Positions 29,501 through 38,798 of a DNA stretch of 64,000 nucleotides are shown here, one piece after another (position 1 is the stretch's first letter; the number at the start of each line of letters is the position of its first letter). A program made the position numbers and the translations under genes. The DNA comes from Helicobacter sp. MIT 00-7814 (lineage in GTDB: Bacteria; Campylobacterota; Campylobacteria; Campylobacterales; Helicobacteraceae): positions 1 through 64,000 of the forward strand of contig NZ_NXLL01000010.1 of assembly GCF_003364115.1 (NCBI RefSeq). Direction: 5' to 3'. The notes beneath the pieces are model-generated. The model made no database searches. It was not told the DNA's origin and saw only the letters and a program-made list of their open reading frames with translations.

Positions 29501-31167
29501 TTCCTCCCATCTTCTAGCACTTTACGCACTCCGTTAGATTCTATTTCTACAACAACATAAGGCAACCCTTGTTTATTTAGTTCTTTCATAAATGGGTCGG
29601 GGTCGTTTTGCTCGATATTCCAGATTCCAGCTCCCTGCGTTGCATTTGAGCGATAAATTGCGGATTGTTCGCTCAATGCTTGGTCATTTGCGTCTAGCAA
29701 ACTCCCTTCGCCTTTCGCTCCAAAACCACAATTTCTCATCTCAACTGCTTCCGCATGGTTTTCGTTTGCCAACTCAACAGCATTATCAATACCCTGATAT
29801 TCCCCGCCTTTTGGCATATCGCTATTGAGTTTTAAACGCTCGGCGTTAAAATCCATAGAATCTGAAAAATGTGGATTTTGCGAAGATTGAGTGAAAGCCA
29901 CATTTTTGGGCTGCCCAATGCCCCATTTCCCCTCGCATATCAGCTTCGCTCCAATCATCGCTGGAACGCCTGTTGTATAGCTCACACCTTGTGCATTTAC
30001 CTCACGATAGCAAGCCTCATGGTCGCAAATATTATAAATATAAATTGTGCGCTCCTTGCCGTCCTTCGCGCCCTTCATATAGCAGCCAATATGCGTTTGC
30101 CCCTTTGTGCGAGGCGCAAGGCTTGCAGGGTCTGGCAGCAGCGTTTTTAGCACCTGAATAGGCACTAAATTTGTGCCATTATGCGCCACCTCATCAACGC
30201 GCAAAAGCCCAACATTCTCAAGGCATTTCATGTGTGTTAAATAGCTTTCCCCAAAAGTCATAAAAAAGCGGATTTTACGCAACCCTCGGATATTTCGCAC
30301 AAGAGATTCCAACTCCTCATGATAGAGCAAATATGAATTTTTCACGCCAACCTCTGGGTATTCCCATTCTTTCATTAATTTTAGCGGCGCAACATCTCGC
30401 CAAGTCCCGCCCGCATAAGGCTCATTACGCAAATCCTGCGTGTTAGAATCTAGCTTAAAATGCTTTTCCTCGCGCTCAAATTTGCGATAGATTTTATCCT
30501 CTTGTAGGTCGGGGTTTAACGCAGAATCTGCGCTCCCTGCTTTCTCGCCCAATACTGACGAATCCCTCGTCCAATAGCGCGCTTTGCTAGAGACTTCACG
30601 CAAATTTATTTCTGGATTAAAATTAGTCGCAAAGGCATAGCCGTGATCCCCCGCGTTGCAATCCAAAATATCGATGCTATGGATTTCATCAAAATAATGC
30701 TTTTGCGCGTAGGCACAAAAAACATTTGTAACGCCCGGGTCAAAGCCGCTACCAAGCAGCCCAAAAATCCCCGCTTTTTTGTAGCGCGCATCATAAGCCC
30801 ATTGCTCCTTATACTCAAAATGCGCGGAGTCTGGGTGCTCGTAGTTTGCGGTATCAAGATAATGCACCCCTGTGCGTAGGCAGGCTTCCATAATGCTTAA
30901 ATCCTGATAAGGCAGCGCGACATTCACCACCACAAGCGGTTTTACGCGCTCAATCAAAGCCACCAAGCTATCCACATTATCTGCATCAACTTCTGCAATT
31001 TCGATTTCTCCCAAGCCCTTAGAGCGCACAGAATCTGCTATTGCTTTGCATTTGCTAAGTGTGCGGCTAGCTAGCACGATATGTGAGAAAACCTCCCTAT
31101 TTTGCGCGCATTTATGCGCCACAACACCGCCAACGCCCCCCGCTCCGATTTGTAAAACTACTGCCAT
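29497..31167 (-). CDS. Carboxynorspermidine dehydrogenase-like (saccharopine dehydrogenase family), with insertions
   Basis: This enzyme makes carboxy(nor)spermidine from aspartate semialdehyde and a diamine, the spermidine route used by Campylobacter and many gut bacteria. The NADP loop is GAGGVGG (8-14). LDTANYE, GFDPGVTNVF and YTTGVPAMIGAKLI are family motifs. The C-terminal signature IEQNDPDPFMKELNKQGLP (518-536) is present. At 556 residues it is about 150 longer than usual. Extra, compositionally plain segments occupy roughly 196-248 and 419-514. The decarboxylase partner is not in the window. Confidence 0.85.
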   Translation of the reverse strand: MAVVLQIGAGGVGGVVAHKCAQNREVFSHIVLASRTLSKCKAIADSVRSKGLGEIEIAEVDADNVDSLVALIERVKPLVVVNVALPYQDLSIMEACLRTGVHYLDTANYEHPDSAHFEYKEQWAYDARYKKAGIFGLLGSGFDPGVTNVFCAYAQKHYFDEIHSIDILDCNAGDHGYAFATNFNPEINLREVSSKARYWTRDSSVLGEKAGSADSALNPDLQEDKIYRKFEREEKHFKLDSNTQDLRNEPYAGGTWRDVAPLKLMKEWEYPEVGVKNSYLLYHEELESLVRNIRGLRKIRFFMTFGESYLTHMKCLENVGLLRVDEVAHNGTNLVPIQVLKTLLPDPASLAPRTKGQTHIGCYMKGAKDGKERTIYIYNICDHEACYREVNAQGVSYTTGVPAMIGAKLICEGKWGIGQPKNVAFTQSSQNPHFSDSMDFNAERLKLNSDMPKGGEYQGIDNAVELANENHAEAVEMRNCGFGAKGEGSLLDANDQALSEQSAIYRSNATQGAGIWNIEQNDPDPFMKELNKQGLPYVVVEIESNGVRKVLEDGRK

Positions 31168-31313
31168 ATTTGCTCCTTAGTTGCTTTAAGCTGGATTCTA
31201 TCTCAAAGCCCTAGATAAAGGGCGGATTCTATCAAAATTTTCTAAAAATGTGTAGAATCCTAAACTCTTGCTTAAATTGTAAAAATACGCTGTGGGCGTT
31301 GTTTTAAAGCCTT

Positions 31314-31319
31314 TATAAT
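31314..31319 (+). promoter_or_regulatory. -10 box of the yceI gene
   Basis: A perfect TATAAT lies 45 bases before the YceI start, in a 196-base divergent gap with T-rich sequence upstream. No clear -35 is seen. Confidence 0.55.
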
Positions 31320-31363
31320 GAAAGAACATACCTCGTGTATGAAACCAACATAAAGGATACATA

Positions 31364-31915
31364 ATGAGGCTTTTGTTTCTTGCGCTACTAAGCACGATGT
31401 TTCTCACCGCAACGAGTATTGACACAAGCAAAATAAGTGTGACTTGGACTGCTTATAAAACACCGCAAAAAGTCGCTGTGAGCGGAAGTTTTGGCGATAT
31501 CAAGTTTAAGTTTGGTAAGCAGAAAAAAACTCTCGCGCAAACGCTACAAAACGCAAGCGCTGTGATTGATCCTATGAAGGCTGATCTCAAAGATGAGGTC
31601 AAAAATAAAAACATACGCGAGCATTTCTTTGCAAAATTTGAAGGCAAGGAAATCAAGGTGACGCTCAAAAATGTCATCGAAGGCAAGGACTGCGGGAGCA
31701 TACTAGCCACTGTCAAAATGAATGGCAAAAGCGCAAAAATCCCTATGGAATACACCATCACAAATGGAATTCTAAAGGCTGAAGGCTTGCTTGATTTAAG
31801 TCTTTTTAAGCTGGATTCTGCGAGAGAGAATCTACAGAAAAAAGTCGCAATCGAACATGAGGGGATAACTTGGCCACAGGTAAAAATTGCCTTTCAAGCG
31901 CCTGTAAAGCCATAG
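31364..31915 (+). CDS. YceI family periplasmic protein
   Basis: This 183-residue secreted protein has a signal peptide of about 17 residues (LLFLALLSTMFLTATS). The remainder is beta-rich, typical of the YceI lipocalin-like fold that binds polyisoprenoid or amide lipids (TWTAYKTPQKVAVSGSFG, YTITNGILKAEGLLDLSLF). The AAGGA ribosome binding site supports the start. It is monocistronic, with a promoter at 31314 and a hairpin at 31922. Its physiological ligand is unknown. Confidence 0.85.
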   Translation: MRLLFLALLSTMFLTATSIDTSKISVTWTAYKTPQKVAVSGSFGDIKFKFGKQKKTLAQTLQNASAVIDPMKADLKDEVKNKNIREHFFAKFEGKEIKVTLKNVIEGKDCGSILATVKMNGKSAKIPMEYTITNGILKAEGLLDLSLFKLDSARENLQKKVAIEHEGITWPQVKIAFQAPVKP

Positions 31916-31921
31916 CTGCAT

Positions 31922-31953
31922 CTTAGATTCTCAATTTATTTTGAGAATCTAAG
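31922..31953. terminator. Hairpin between convergent yceI and clpX
   Basis: A perfect 13-bp stem (CTTAGATTCTCAA / TTGAGAATCTAAG) with a 6-nt loop lies between two convergent genes. A T-run does not immediately follow on either strand, so it is atypical as an intrinsic terminator. Its symmetry means it could act in both directions. Confidence 0.55.
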
Positions 31954-32000
31954 GCATTACAAAAAAAAATCTAGATTCTACTCCGCGATAACTTCGCATT

Positions 32001-33296
32001 TTACGAGCTTTGTTTTTTGACCTTTTTTACAATTGTTGGCTTTTGCGTGCCTTCAATGCATTGCTTACTTATCGTTATTTCACAACCATTGAGCTCTGGT
32101 AAATCATACATTAAGTCATTTATATGCTCTTCAATAATCGAGCGCAATCCACGCGCACCGATTTTTCGCGCAATGGCAAGTTGGGCAATCTTTGCCACAG
32201 CACCTTTATCAAACTCTAGTTTCACATTATCCATCGCAAAAAGCTTTTGATACTGCTTAATAAGCGCATTTTTAGGCTGTGTGAGGATTGCTATCATTGC
32301 TTTTTCATCGATTGGATTAAGCGTGGTAATCACCGGCAAGCGCCCGATAAGCTCTGGAATCAGCCCATAACTCACCAAATCATCTGGCTCAACCAAATGC
32401 AAAAGATAGCTTTCATCGCTTTTGCCATGTTTCTGCCCGTGGAATCCCAGCACATTCCCGCCCACGCGCCTTTTAATAATCTCGCTCAACCCATCAAATG
32501 CCCCACCACAAATAAACAAAATATGGCTTGTGTCAAGCTGTATAAACTCCTGATTTGGGTGCTTTCTGCCACCTTTTGGCGGGATATTTACCACACTTCC
32601 TTCGATAATTTTCAAAAGCGCTTGTTGCACACCTTCCCCACTCACATCGCGCGTTATAGAGCGATTTTCAGAAAGGCGCGAAATTTTATCAATCTCATCG
32701 ATAAACACAATCCCTCTCTGCGCGCGCTCGATATCGCCATCTGCAGCCTGATAAAGGCGCGTTAAGATATTTTCCACATCTTCGCCTACATAGCCTGCCT
32801 CTGTCAAGCTTGTCGCATCTGAAATAGCAATTGGCACATCTAAAAATCGAGCCAAAGTCTGCGCCATAAGCGTTTTCCCGCTCCCTGTTGGTCCTATAAG
32901 CAAGATATTTGATTTTGAGATTTCCACATCTTTGAGAGATTCCAATGCAGATTTTGCGGAATTTGCGGAATCTAAAGCATTTAAAGCGCCCGCGTTCATC
33001 TCCATACTTATGCGCTTGTAATGATTATACACCGCTACGCAAAAAACCTTTTTCGCCTCATCTTGCCCAATGACATATTCATCAAGCTTTGCGTGCAATT
33101 CTTTTGGCGTTGGGATACGAATATGCGGATTTTGCGTCTCCTCTGCAATGTAGGGCTTGTCATGCTTACTTAGTATGCTTTCCCCACTTCTTATGCAATT
33201 TCTACAAATAAACACATCTTGCCCGGTTTTATTCCCTGTCAAAATAAGATTATTTGGCGTCTCTGGGCTTCCACAGAAGCTACAATACTTAGTCAT
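32001..33296 (-). CDS. clpX: ATP-dependent Clp protease ATP-binding subunit ClpX
   Basis: ClpX unfolds proteins and feeds them to ClpP. The N-terminal zinc-binding domain has CSFCGSPE and CRNC. Walker A is GPTGSGKT (about 134-141), Walker B is [10 protein letters not shown], and the pore and sensor motifs are typical. A Ser/Ala-rich insertion (about 99-115) precedes the AAA+ core. Length is 431. Its start overlaps lpxA by 8 bases, in the conserved order fabZ-lpxA-clpX. In H. pylori mreB-mreC follow; here they are about 9 kb away. Confidence 0.96.
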   Translation of the reverse strand: MTKYCSFCGSPETPNNLILTGNKTGQDVFICRNCIRSGESILSKHDKPYIAEETQNPHIRIPTPKELHAKLDEYVIGQDEAKKVFCVAVYNHYKRISMEMNAGALNALDSANSAKSALESLKDVEISKSNILLIGPTGSGKTLMAQTLARFLDVPIAISDATSLTEAGYVGEDVENILTRLYQAADGDIERAQRGIVFIDEIDKISRLSENRSITRDVSGEGVQQALLKIIEGSVVNIPPKGGRKHPNQEFIQLDTSHILFICGGAFDGLSEIIKRRVGGNVLGFHGQKHGKSDESYLLHLVEPDDLVSYGLIPELIGRLPVITTLNPIDEKAMIAILTQPKNALIKQYQKLFAMDNVKLEFDKGAVAKIAQLAIARKIGARGLRSIIEEHINDLMYDLPELNGCEITISKQCIEGTQKPTIVKKVKKQSS

Positions 33297-34086
33297 TGTG
33301 TCTGTCCTTATTTTTTATAGCAATTCCCCTTGTGTTTGAGAGGATAAACTCACAAATATAGCGTTGCGCTTGAGAAATATTCGGGGATTCTAACTCTTTT
33401 TGTGCGAGCTCTTTAATCGGTGCGGTGTGAGAAAATAGCTTTTTATACAAAGCCGAGATTCCATCGATCTCCTCTCTATTAAACATCTTGCGTAGGCGAT
33501 GCTTGTTTAGCCCGATGATTGCCGCATGATTCCCATGCGCCATACAATAAGGGGGCAAATCCTGCACGAGCGCGCTAAAAGCAGCCACCATACAGCCATC
33601 GCCGATTTTCACAAATTGATGCGCAGCCGACACACCACCAAAATTCACATAATCACCCACATGCACATGTCCGCCAAGTGTCGCCACATTTGCAAAAATG
33701 CAATGATTCCCCACGACGCAATCATGCGCCACATGCGCATACGCCATAAAAAGATTGTTGCTTCCTATTGTCGTTTTACCGCCTCCGCCTTGCGTGCCTT
33801 TATTGAGCGTGACGCATTCTCTTATGATATTATCATCACCGATGACAAGTTCCGTATTTTCACCCGCATATTTCAAATCCTGCGGTGGCACGCCCACGCA
33901 CGCACCATTAAAAATCTTATTACGCGCGCCAAGTGTCGTATTCCCTGTGATCGTTACATTATTGCCTATTTCACAATCATCACCAATGACAACCCCTGCA
34001 TCAATCACGCAAAAATGCCCGATTTTGACATTTTTACCTATCTTTGCGCCACTTGCGATGACGGAATGAGGAGAAATTCCTTCCAT
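33289..34086 (-). CDS. lpxA: UDP-N-acetylglucosamine O-acyltransferase
   Basis: LpxA transfers a hydroxyacyl chain from ACP to UDP-GlcNAc, the first step of lipid A. The left-handed beta-helix hexapeptides run from residue 1 to about 190 ([21 protein letters not shown]). The catalytic His is in [13 protein letters not shown], and [20 protein letters not shown] is a family signature. Length is 265. It lies between fabZ and clpX. Confidence 0.96.
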   Translation of the reverse strand: MEGISPHSVIASGAKIGKNVKIGHFCVIDAGVVIGDDCEIGNNVTITGNTTLGARNKIFNGACVGVPPQDLKYAGENTELVIGDDNIIRECVTLNKGTQGGGGKTTIGSNNLFMAYAHVAHDCVVGNHCIFANVATLGGHVHVGDYVNFGGVSAAHQFVKIGDGCMVAAFSALVQDLPPYCMAHGNHAAIIGLNKHRLRKMFNREEIDGISALYKKLFSHTAPIKELAQKELESPNISQAQRYICEFILSNTRGIAIKNKDRHND

Positions 34087-34150
34087 AGCCCTCTCCTTAA
34101 AATTTAACTCTTTTTAAATTATATTCTCTAATTGCCACAAAACTGCTAAT

Positions 34151-34606
34151 TTAAGCCTTTACGCCATCGGCAATCATCGCCTTAAGCTCGGCTTCTGAAA
34201 CAAGCTTTTCATCGACAAAAGCCTGCGCGCCCAAACTCCAAACACTGCCCTTGTGCTTTAAAACATTCAGCTTATATACAAGCTTATCGCCCGGCACGAC
34301 AGGCACGCGAAATTTGACATTATCAATTGTCATAAAATACACAATTTTATTTTCCGCCTCTTTTGTATTATCACCAAACATACTCACAAATGCCAGCAAA
34401 CCACCAGCCTGCGCCATTCCCTCAATCTGCATAACGCCGGGATAAATTGGCTGTTTTGGAAAATGCCCCAAAAAAACCTCTTCATTAATTGTGACATTTT
34501 TATACGCTTCAATGCTTACCTGCGGCGTGATTGAAACCACTCTATCCACAAGCAGCATAGGATAGCGATGTGGCAGAATCTCGCGAATCTTGTTAATATC
34601 CATCAT
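34151..34606 (-). CDS. fabZ: 3-hydroxyacyl-[acyl-carrier-protein] dehydratase FabZ
   Basis: FabZ dehydrates beta-hydroxyacyl-ACP in fatty acid elongation. The hot-dog fold has catalytic His in LPHRYPMLLVDRV (about 11-23; H12) and Glu in PGVMQIEGMAQAGG. Length is 151. It precedes lpxA by 64 bases, coupling membrane lipid and lipid A precursor supply. A TACAAT on the minus strand at 34646-34651 is the likely -10. Confidence 0.96.
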   Translation of the reverse strand: MMDINKIREILPHRYPMLLVDRVVSITPQVSIEAYKNVTINEEVFLGHFPKQPIYPGVMQIEGMAQAGGLLAFVSMFGDNTKEAENKIVYFMTIDNVKFRVPVVPGDKLVYKLNVLKHKGSVWSLGAQAFVDEKLVSEAELKAMIADGVKA

Positions 34607-34645
34607 AGTTTGCTCCTAAAATGTAATATTTTGCTAAAGGGGCGC

Positions 34646-34651
34646 ATTGTA
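34646..34651 (-). promoter_or_regulatory. Likely -10 box of the fabZ-lpxA-clpX operon
   Basis: TACAAT on the minus strand lies 40 bases before the fabZ ATG and is the only good hexamer in the 127-base gap downstream of queH. Confidence 0.4.
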
Positions 34652-34733
34652 GCAAAAAAATGTTTTGTTTCATATTAAAGCCTTGGCACCTTTTTAAGGG
34701 CTTGTTTGTATGCGTGCTTTTTGCATGCTAGCT

Positions 34734-35963
34734 TTAAGAGAGAGCAGATTCTTGCTGTGAAAAATCTTGCAAATGTGGCTGTGGATTTGCATTGCCAGCG
34801 ATAACCCTAAACACGCCCTCCTCTTGGAAAATCGTATGTATATGCAAGCGCAGGTTAGATTCTATACGCTCATCAAGCACGATGATTGGATTAATGCTCG
34901 AAAATCCACAAAGACTCACGCGCAAGATATTTTCCATTTCATACGCAATCGGATTTGCCAAAAGCTCTTTGACACTTTTATATGCGCTTCCACAAAGGGT
35001 ATTAAAATCTCGCAAAGACAAAAACACACTATCATCTTTGCTCGCTATGCCTAAATGGATAAGATGAGATTCTAGATTTATTGCTTTTTTGGGCGTATTT
35101 GGCGTGCTGTATCCTAGAATCTGTCTTAGTGCAAGTGGCGAAGACACACTACTTTCAATCCATACAACCTTAGAAGTTTTGACATTATTTTTACTTTTAG
35201 AATCTGCCAAAACATAAATATCAAGGGGCGCGCCATTAATGAAAGCCACGCTTCGCAGATTGCGCCACGCGATGATGGGGCGCTTCGCAAGGATATAGGG
35301 CGTAGATTCTCGTTCATACATATCGCGCTTTTTGAAAGTCTCTAGCCTGTCCTCATTGCTCGCTGGCAAAAACTGCTGGCTAATATTTTCTAGCAACTCT
35401 AAAGAGATTTTCTGACTTTTTTGTCGTTGTTTAAGAAGCGCAAACTCACAACCACAATACCCTTGCCGATACAAATTATCCTCGCGCGCAAGCTGGGCTT
35501 GCTCCTGCGTGCCACCATTGCTACGCACATCGATTTTGATAAACTCCAAACCATATTCTTGCGCGATTTTATCCCCTTGCGCGTAGAGAATCTGCTGTTC
35601 TTTCATAGGGCTTGAAAGCAAAGTCGTGGTAAAGATTCTAATATTTTTTTGCTTTGCAAAAACCGCGGTTTTTATCAAGCGGATATCAAAGCATTTCACG
35701 CAGCGCTCGCCCTTTTCTGGCTCGTCTTCTAAGCCCTGCACACCTGCAAGCCAATCTTCCAACTCATACTCCCCTTCAAAAAGCTCGATATTTAGCATTT
35801 CACAGCTACGCTTGACATCATTAAAACGCAGTGTATATTCTGAGCGCGGGTGAATATTTGGATTATAAAAATACCCGATAAGTTGAGAATCTGGATATTT
35901 CGCGCGTAACTTTTGTAAAAAATAATGACTATCCACCGAGCAACAAATATGCACCAAAATCAT
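34734..35963 (-). CDS. queH: Epoxyqueuosine reductase QueH, with C-terminal extension
   Basis: QueH reduces epoxyqueuosine to queuosine in tRNA, replacing the cobalamin-dependent QueG. The core (about 1-190) has the family cysteines: HICCSVD (7-8), ERCVKCFD and QGYCGCEFAL, which hold an iron-sulfur cluster. About 210 extra residues follow, beginning after FKKRDMYERESTPYI, with no motif I recognise. Total is 409, compared with about 200 for the minimal enzyme. The ATG overlaps the stop of a 35-residue membrane protein gene (ATGA). Confidence 0.87.
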   Translation of the reverse strand: MILVHICCSVDSHYFLQKLRAKYPDSQLIGYFYNPNIHPRSEYTLRFNDVKRSCEMLNIELFEGEYELEDWLAGVQGLEDEPEKGERCVKCFDIRLIKTAVFAKQKNIRIFTTTLLSSPMKEQQILYAQGDKIAQEYGLEFIKIDVRSNGGTQEQAQLAREDNLYRQGYCGCEFALLKQRQKSQKISLELLENISQQFLPASNEDRLETFKKRDMYERESTPYILAKRPIIAWRNLRSVAFINGAPLDIYVLADSKSKNNVKTSKVVWIESSVSSPLALRQILGYSTPNTPKKAINLESHLIHLGIASKDDSVFLSLRDFNTLCGSAYKSVKELLANPIAYEMENILRVSLCGFSSINPIIVLDERIESNLRLHIHTIFQEEGVFRVIAGNANPQPHLQDFSQQESALS

Positions 35964-36067
35964 TTTTTATCCTTATCCGATGTGTAGGCGTAATACAAAA
36001 ACCAAATACTGCCACCGACAAATACGATTGCCAAAAATACAACCATCGCCCAATCAAGCAATTCCAT
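35960..36067 (-). CDS. Small single-pass membrane protein (35 aa), unknown function
   Basis: This short frame begins MELLDWAMVVFLAIVFVGG and ends YTSDKDKK. One hydrophobic helix (about 7-27) is followed by a short, charged C-terminal tail. GAAAGGAA lies about 8 bases before the ATG, and the TGA stop overlaps the queH ATG (ATGA), so translation of the two is probably coupled. It resembles small accessory subunits such as CcoQ-type proteins in size and topology, but I cannot assign it. It is too short for most gene callers. Confidence 0.65.
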   Translation of the reverse strand: MELLDWAMVVFLAIVFVGGSIWFLYYAYTSDKDKK

Positions 36068-36133
36068 ATCTTAAATTCCTTTCAATTTAAAGTTCCATGT
36101 GAAACATTTTCATTATTTTGCAAACTTTTGCAA

Positions 36134-37318
36134 TTATCCTTTTGCCTCCGCTTCTCTGTCTATTTTTCTATCTGCGCTCAAATCTTTCTCCTTTTCTCGC
36201 AATTGCCCACATGCTGCGCTGATATCTAAGCCCTTAGATTCTCTAATCGTGCAAAGCAAGCCTTTTTGCGTAAGAAAGTCCGCAAATTCCCGCGCTTTCT
36301 CCATACTCGGACGCCCAAACTTGCTCCCTTCGTGCGGATTAAACAAAATCACATTCACCTTTGATCTAATCCCATTAAGCAAAGAAAGCAATTTTTTTGC
36401 CTCCTTAAGGCTGTCATTCAAATCCTTAATCATCAGATATTCAAACATCACGCGCTTACGCAAATCTATGGGGAATTTTCGTACTTCATCCAAAACCTGT
36501 TGAATATTATATTTACGATTCATAGGGATAAGAGCCGAGCGCAATTTATCATCGACCGCATGCAAAGAAATAGCCAACTGCACACCAAGATTAAGCTTCC
36601 CTAGTTCGCGGATTTTTGGTGCGATACCGCTTGTAGAGATTGTCTGCCTACGCGCAGAGATACTCAAGCCATCAAGCTCACTTAGGATTCTAATCGCTTT
36701 TGTGACATTTTCTAAATTATCCAGTGGTTCGCCCATACCCATATAGACGATATTCACGCGCTTTTGCGGGGGGATTTCATTATGCGCTTTTATTTGCACG
36801 ATTTGCTCGACGATCTCACCAGATTCCAAATCCCTTTGGAATCCTCCCTTTGCTGTAAAGCAAAATGCACAACCCACCTTGCACCCAACTTGTGAGGAAA
36901 CGCAGATACTCCATTTTTCAGAATTAAGAATCTTGCCATCTTCATCTTGCAACTTTTCTTTCATTTTTAGCAAAACAGATTCAAAAGTATAGCCATCTTT
37001 TGTTTTAAAAAGATATTTTTTGCTTCCGTCTTTACTCTCCTCTACTTTAAGAATCTCCAAATTTTTCGCGCAAAATTGCCCCGCTAGATTCTGACGCAAA
37101 TCTTTTGGTAAATCCGACATTTCCAAAAAATCCTGCTTATAATACACATACAACCATTTATAAATCTGCTTTGCGCGAAACTTTGGTTGGAAAATCTGCG
37201 CTAGCTCATCAAGCGTATAGCTAAAAATATTTTGACTTTTTTCAGACTTAGGCGCGCTTGTATTTTTTGTAGCATTTGCAGTTTTTGTGCCTTCTGTGAT
37301 TTTTGTCATTTCCATCAT
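36134..37318 (-). CDS. rlmN: Dual-specificity 23S rRNA/tRNA adenine C2-methyltransferase RlmN
   Basis: RlmN is a radical SAM enzyme that methylates A2503 of 23S rRNA and A37 of some tRNAs. The cluster motif is Cys146-x3-Cys150-x2-Cys153 ([10 protein letters not shown]). [26 protein letters not shown]-like motifs and the C-terminal catalytic Cys in DISAACGQL are present. A short Thr/Lys-rich N-terminal extension (1-30) is extra. Length is 394. It overlaps the upstream phosphorylase gene by 4 bases. Confidence 0.95.
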   Translation of the reverse strand: MMEMTKITEGTKTANATKNTSAPKSEKSQNIFSYTLDELAQIFQPKFRAKQIYKWLYVYYKQDFLEMSDLPKDLRQNLAGQFCAKNLEILKVEESKDGSKKYLFKTKDGYTFESVLLKMKEKLQDEDGKILNSEKWSICVSSQVGCKVGCAFCFTAKGGFQRDLESGEIVEQIVQIKAHNEIPPQKRVNIVYMGMGEPLDNLENVTKAIRILSELDGLSISARRQTISTSGIAPKIRELGKLNLGVQLAISLHAVDDKLRSALIPMNRKYNIQQVLDEVRKFPIDLRKRVMFEYLMIKDLNDSLKEAKKLLSLLNGIRSKVNVILFNPHEGSKFGRPSMEKAREFADFLTQKGLLCTIRESKGLDISAACGQLREKEKDLSADRKIDREAEAKG

Positions 37319-37929
37319 GAACCTTGCCTTAAGTCCAAAAGTTTTGTATAAAAATTTTCAAGTTTTGTTTTTAGCGCATTGTGATTTGTCATAAATTCTT
37401 TATGAGCATTTGGCGCGCAATAATTACTCACACACAAAATCCCACAACATGGAATCCTAAAATATTCTGCCACTTGTATCACAGAAAAAAACTCCATATT
37501 TTCCAGCAAGATTCCTCGCATGAAAAATTCCTGCGCCACAACAGAATCTGTAGTAATATAATTTGAGCTATTGATAATTGTTCCACATGAAACAAATTCT
37601 TTTTTGCATTCCATTTCTAAAATCTTACCAAAACCACCCTCGCCTTTTTGAGATTCTCTAAATTCCAACTTTGACTCCACGCGATTTTGCAATGGCGTGT
37701 AAGATTTATCAAATAAACTTGAAGATTCTATCTGCGTAGCTGTGCGCGAAAAATGCAAATCAAATATTTGAGAATCTTTCCCATACGCTCCCGCACTTCC
37801 GATAAAAATAATTTCGCTAGGTTTTTTCTCCAAACAAATGCGCGTGAGATTATAGGCGCTTTCCACCAACCCAACGCCAATTACACTCGCAAAGCTAAAA
37901 ATTTCATTTCTCCCAGCACAAACAAACAT
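37315..37929 (-). CDS. Purine nucleoside phosphorylase / nucleosidase-like protein
   Basis: This 204-residue protein has the phosphorylase-superfamily pattern: [11 protein letters not shown] in the N-terminal half, [18 protein letters not shown] (the MExxx nucleoside-binding strand) and GILCVSNYC. It probably cleaves or phosphorolyses a purine nucleoside or a derivative. It is smaller than canonical PNP or MTA/SAH nucleosidase (about 230), and the ligand is not clear. It lies between hisF (11 bases away) and rlmN (4-base overlap) in a tight minus-strand operon. Confidence 0.7.
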   Translation of the reverse strand: MFVCAGRNEIFSFASVIGVGLVESAYNLTRICLEKKPSEIIFIGSAGAYGKDSQIFDLHFSRTATQIESSSLFDKSYTPLQNRVESKLEFRESQKGEGGFGKILEMECKKEFVSCGTIINSSNYITTDSVVAQEFFMRGILLENMEFFSVIQVAEYFRIPCCGILCVSNYCAPNAHKEFMTNHNALKTKLENFYTKLLDLRQGS

Positions 37930-37940
37930 GTTTTCTCGCT

Positions 37941-38717
37941 TTAGATTCTCACACTTATATTATGTTTAGCAAGGAATTTTTTAAGCTCCAAAATTTGTAT
38001 CTCCTCATAGTGAAACACGCTCGCTGCCAATGCCGCATCAGCACCGCACAAAAATGCGTCTAAAAAATCCTGCATTTTCCCCGCGCCCCCACTTGCGATG
38101 ATAGGGATAGGCGCTAGCTTGCTTACCATTTTGATACCTTCCAAATCATAGCCATTTTTCACCCCATCGCAATCCATACTTGTGAGCAAAATTTCCCCAG
38201 CGCCCCTTTGCGCCACTTCCTTACACCATTCTAACAAATCCCTTTGCGTATCAATGCGCCCACCATTACTATACACGCTCCATTTTGGCGCGCAAGAATT
38301 TTCAGAATCCACCCTTTTGTAATCAATCGCCACGACTATGCACTGCGAGCCAAATCTTTTTGCGCCTTCTTCTATAAGTGCGGGATTCTTAAACGCAGAG
38401 CTATTAATACTCACTTTATCACAGCCTGCATTGAGCAGACTATACATATCTTCAAGGCTATTTATCCCCCCGCCAACGCTAAAAGGAATAAAAATCTCGC
38501 GTGCCACTTTCTTCACCACCTCAAGCATAATGCCACGCTTTTCATGACTTGCGGTAATGTCCAAAAACACCAACTCATCAGCGCCTTCATCATTATAGCG
38601 ACGCGCCACTTCTATCGGATCTCCAGCGTCTTTTAAACCCAAAAAATTTACGCCTTTTACCACGCGCCCATCTTTTACATCAAGGCAAGGAATGATTCTC
38701 TTTGCAAAATTCATCAA
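37941..38717 (-). CDS. hisF: Imidazole glycerol phosphate synthase subunit HisF
   Basis: HisF is the cyclase subunit that joins PRFAR and ammonia to form IGP and AICAR in histidine synthesis. It is a TIM barrel with the catalytic Asp in [15 protein letters not shown] (about 8-22) and the second Asp in [23 protein letters not shown] is the C-terminal phosphate loop. Length is 258. The glutaminase partner hisH and the other his genes are outside the window. Its presence separates this organism from H. pylori, which lacks the pathway. Confidence 0.95.
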   Translation of the reverse strand: MMNFAKRIIPCLDVKDGRVVKGVNFLGLKDAGDPIEVARRYNDEGADELVFLDITASHEKRGIMLEVVKKVAREIFIPFSVGGGINSLEDMYSLLNAGCDKVSINSSAFKNPALIEEGAKRFGSQCIVVAIDYKRVDSENSCAPKWSVYSNGGRIDTQRDLLEWCKEVAQRGAGEILLTSMDCDGVKNGYDLEGIKMVSKLAPIPIIASGGAGKMQDFLDAFLCGADAALAASVFHYEEIQILELKKFLAKHNISVRI

Positions 38718-38767
38718 AGTACCCTTTAATTCTAATAAAATTCAAGGAAAATTATCTAACTTTTGGT

Positions 38768-38773
38768 TATAAT
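38768..38773 (+). promoter_or_regulatory. -10 box of the ksgA-rnj operon
   Basis: A perfect TATAAT lies 26 bases before the ksgA ATG at 38799, in the divergent gap with hisF. It lies inside the longer open frame from 38763, supporting the shorter ksgA start. Confidence 0.6.
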
Positions 38774-38798
38774 TATAGCATTTTTGGTTGGGAATTTT

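Noticed and set aside
33526-34107. 193-residue frame opposite lpxA
   Set aside because: It is antisense to the LpxA hexapeptide repeats. The His/Ile/Thr-rich composition reflects the reversed repeat codons.
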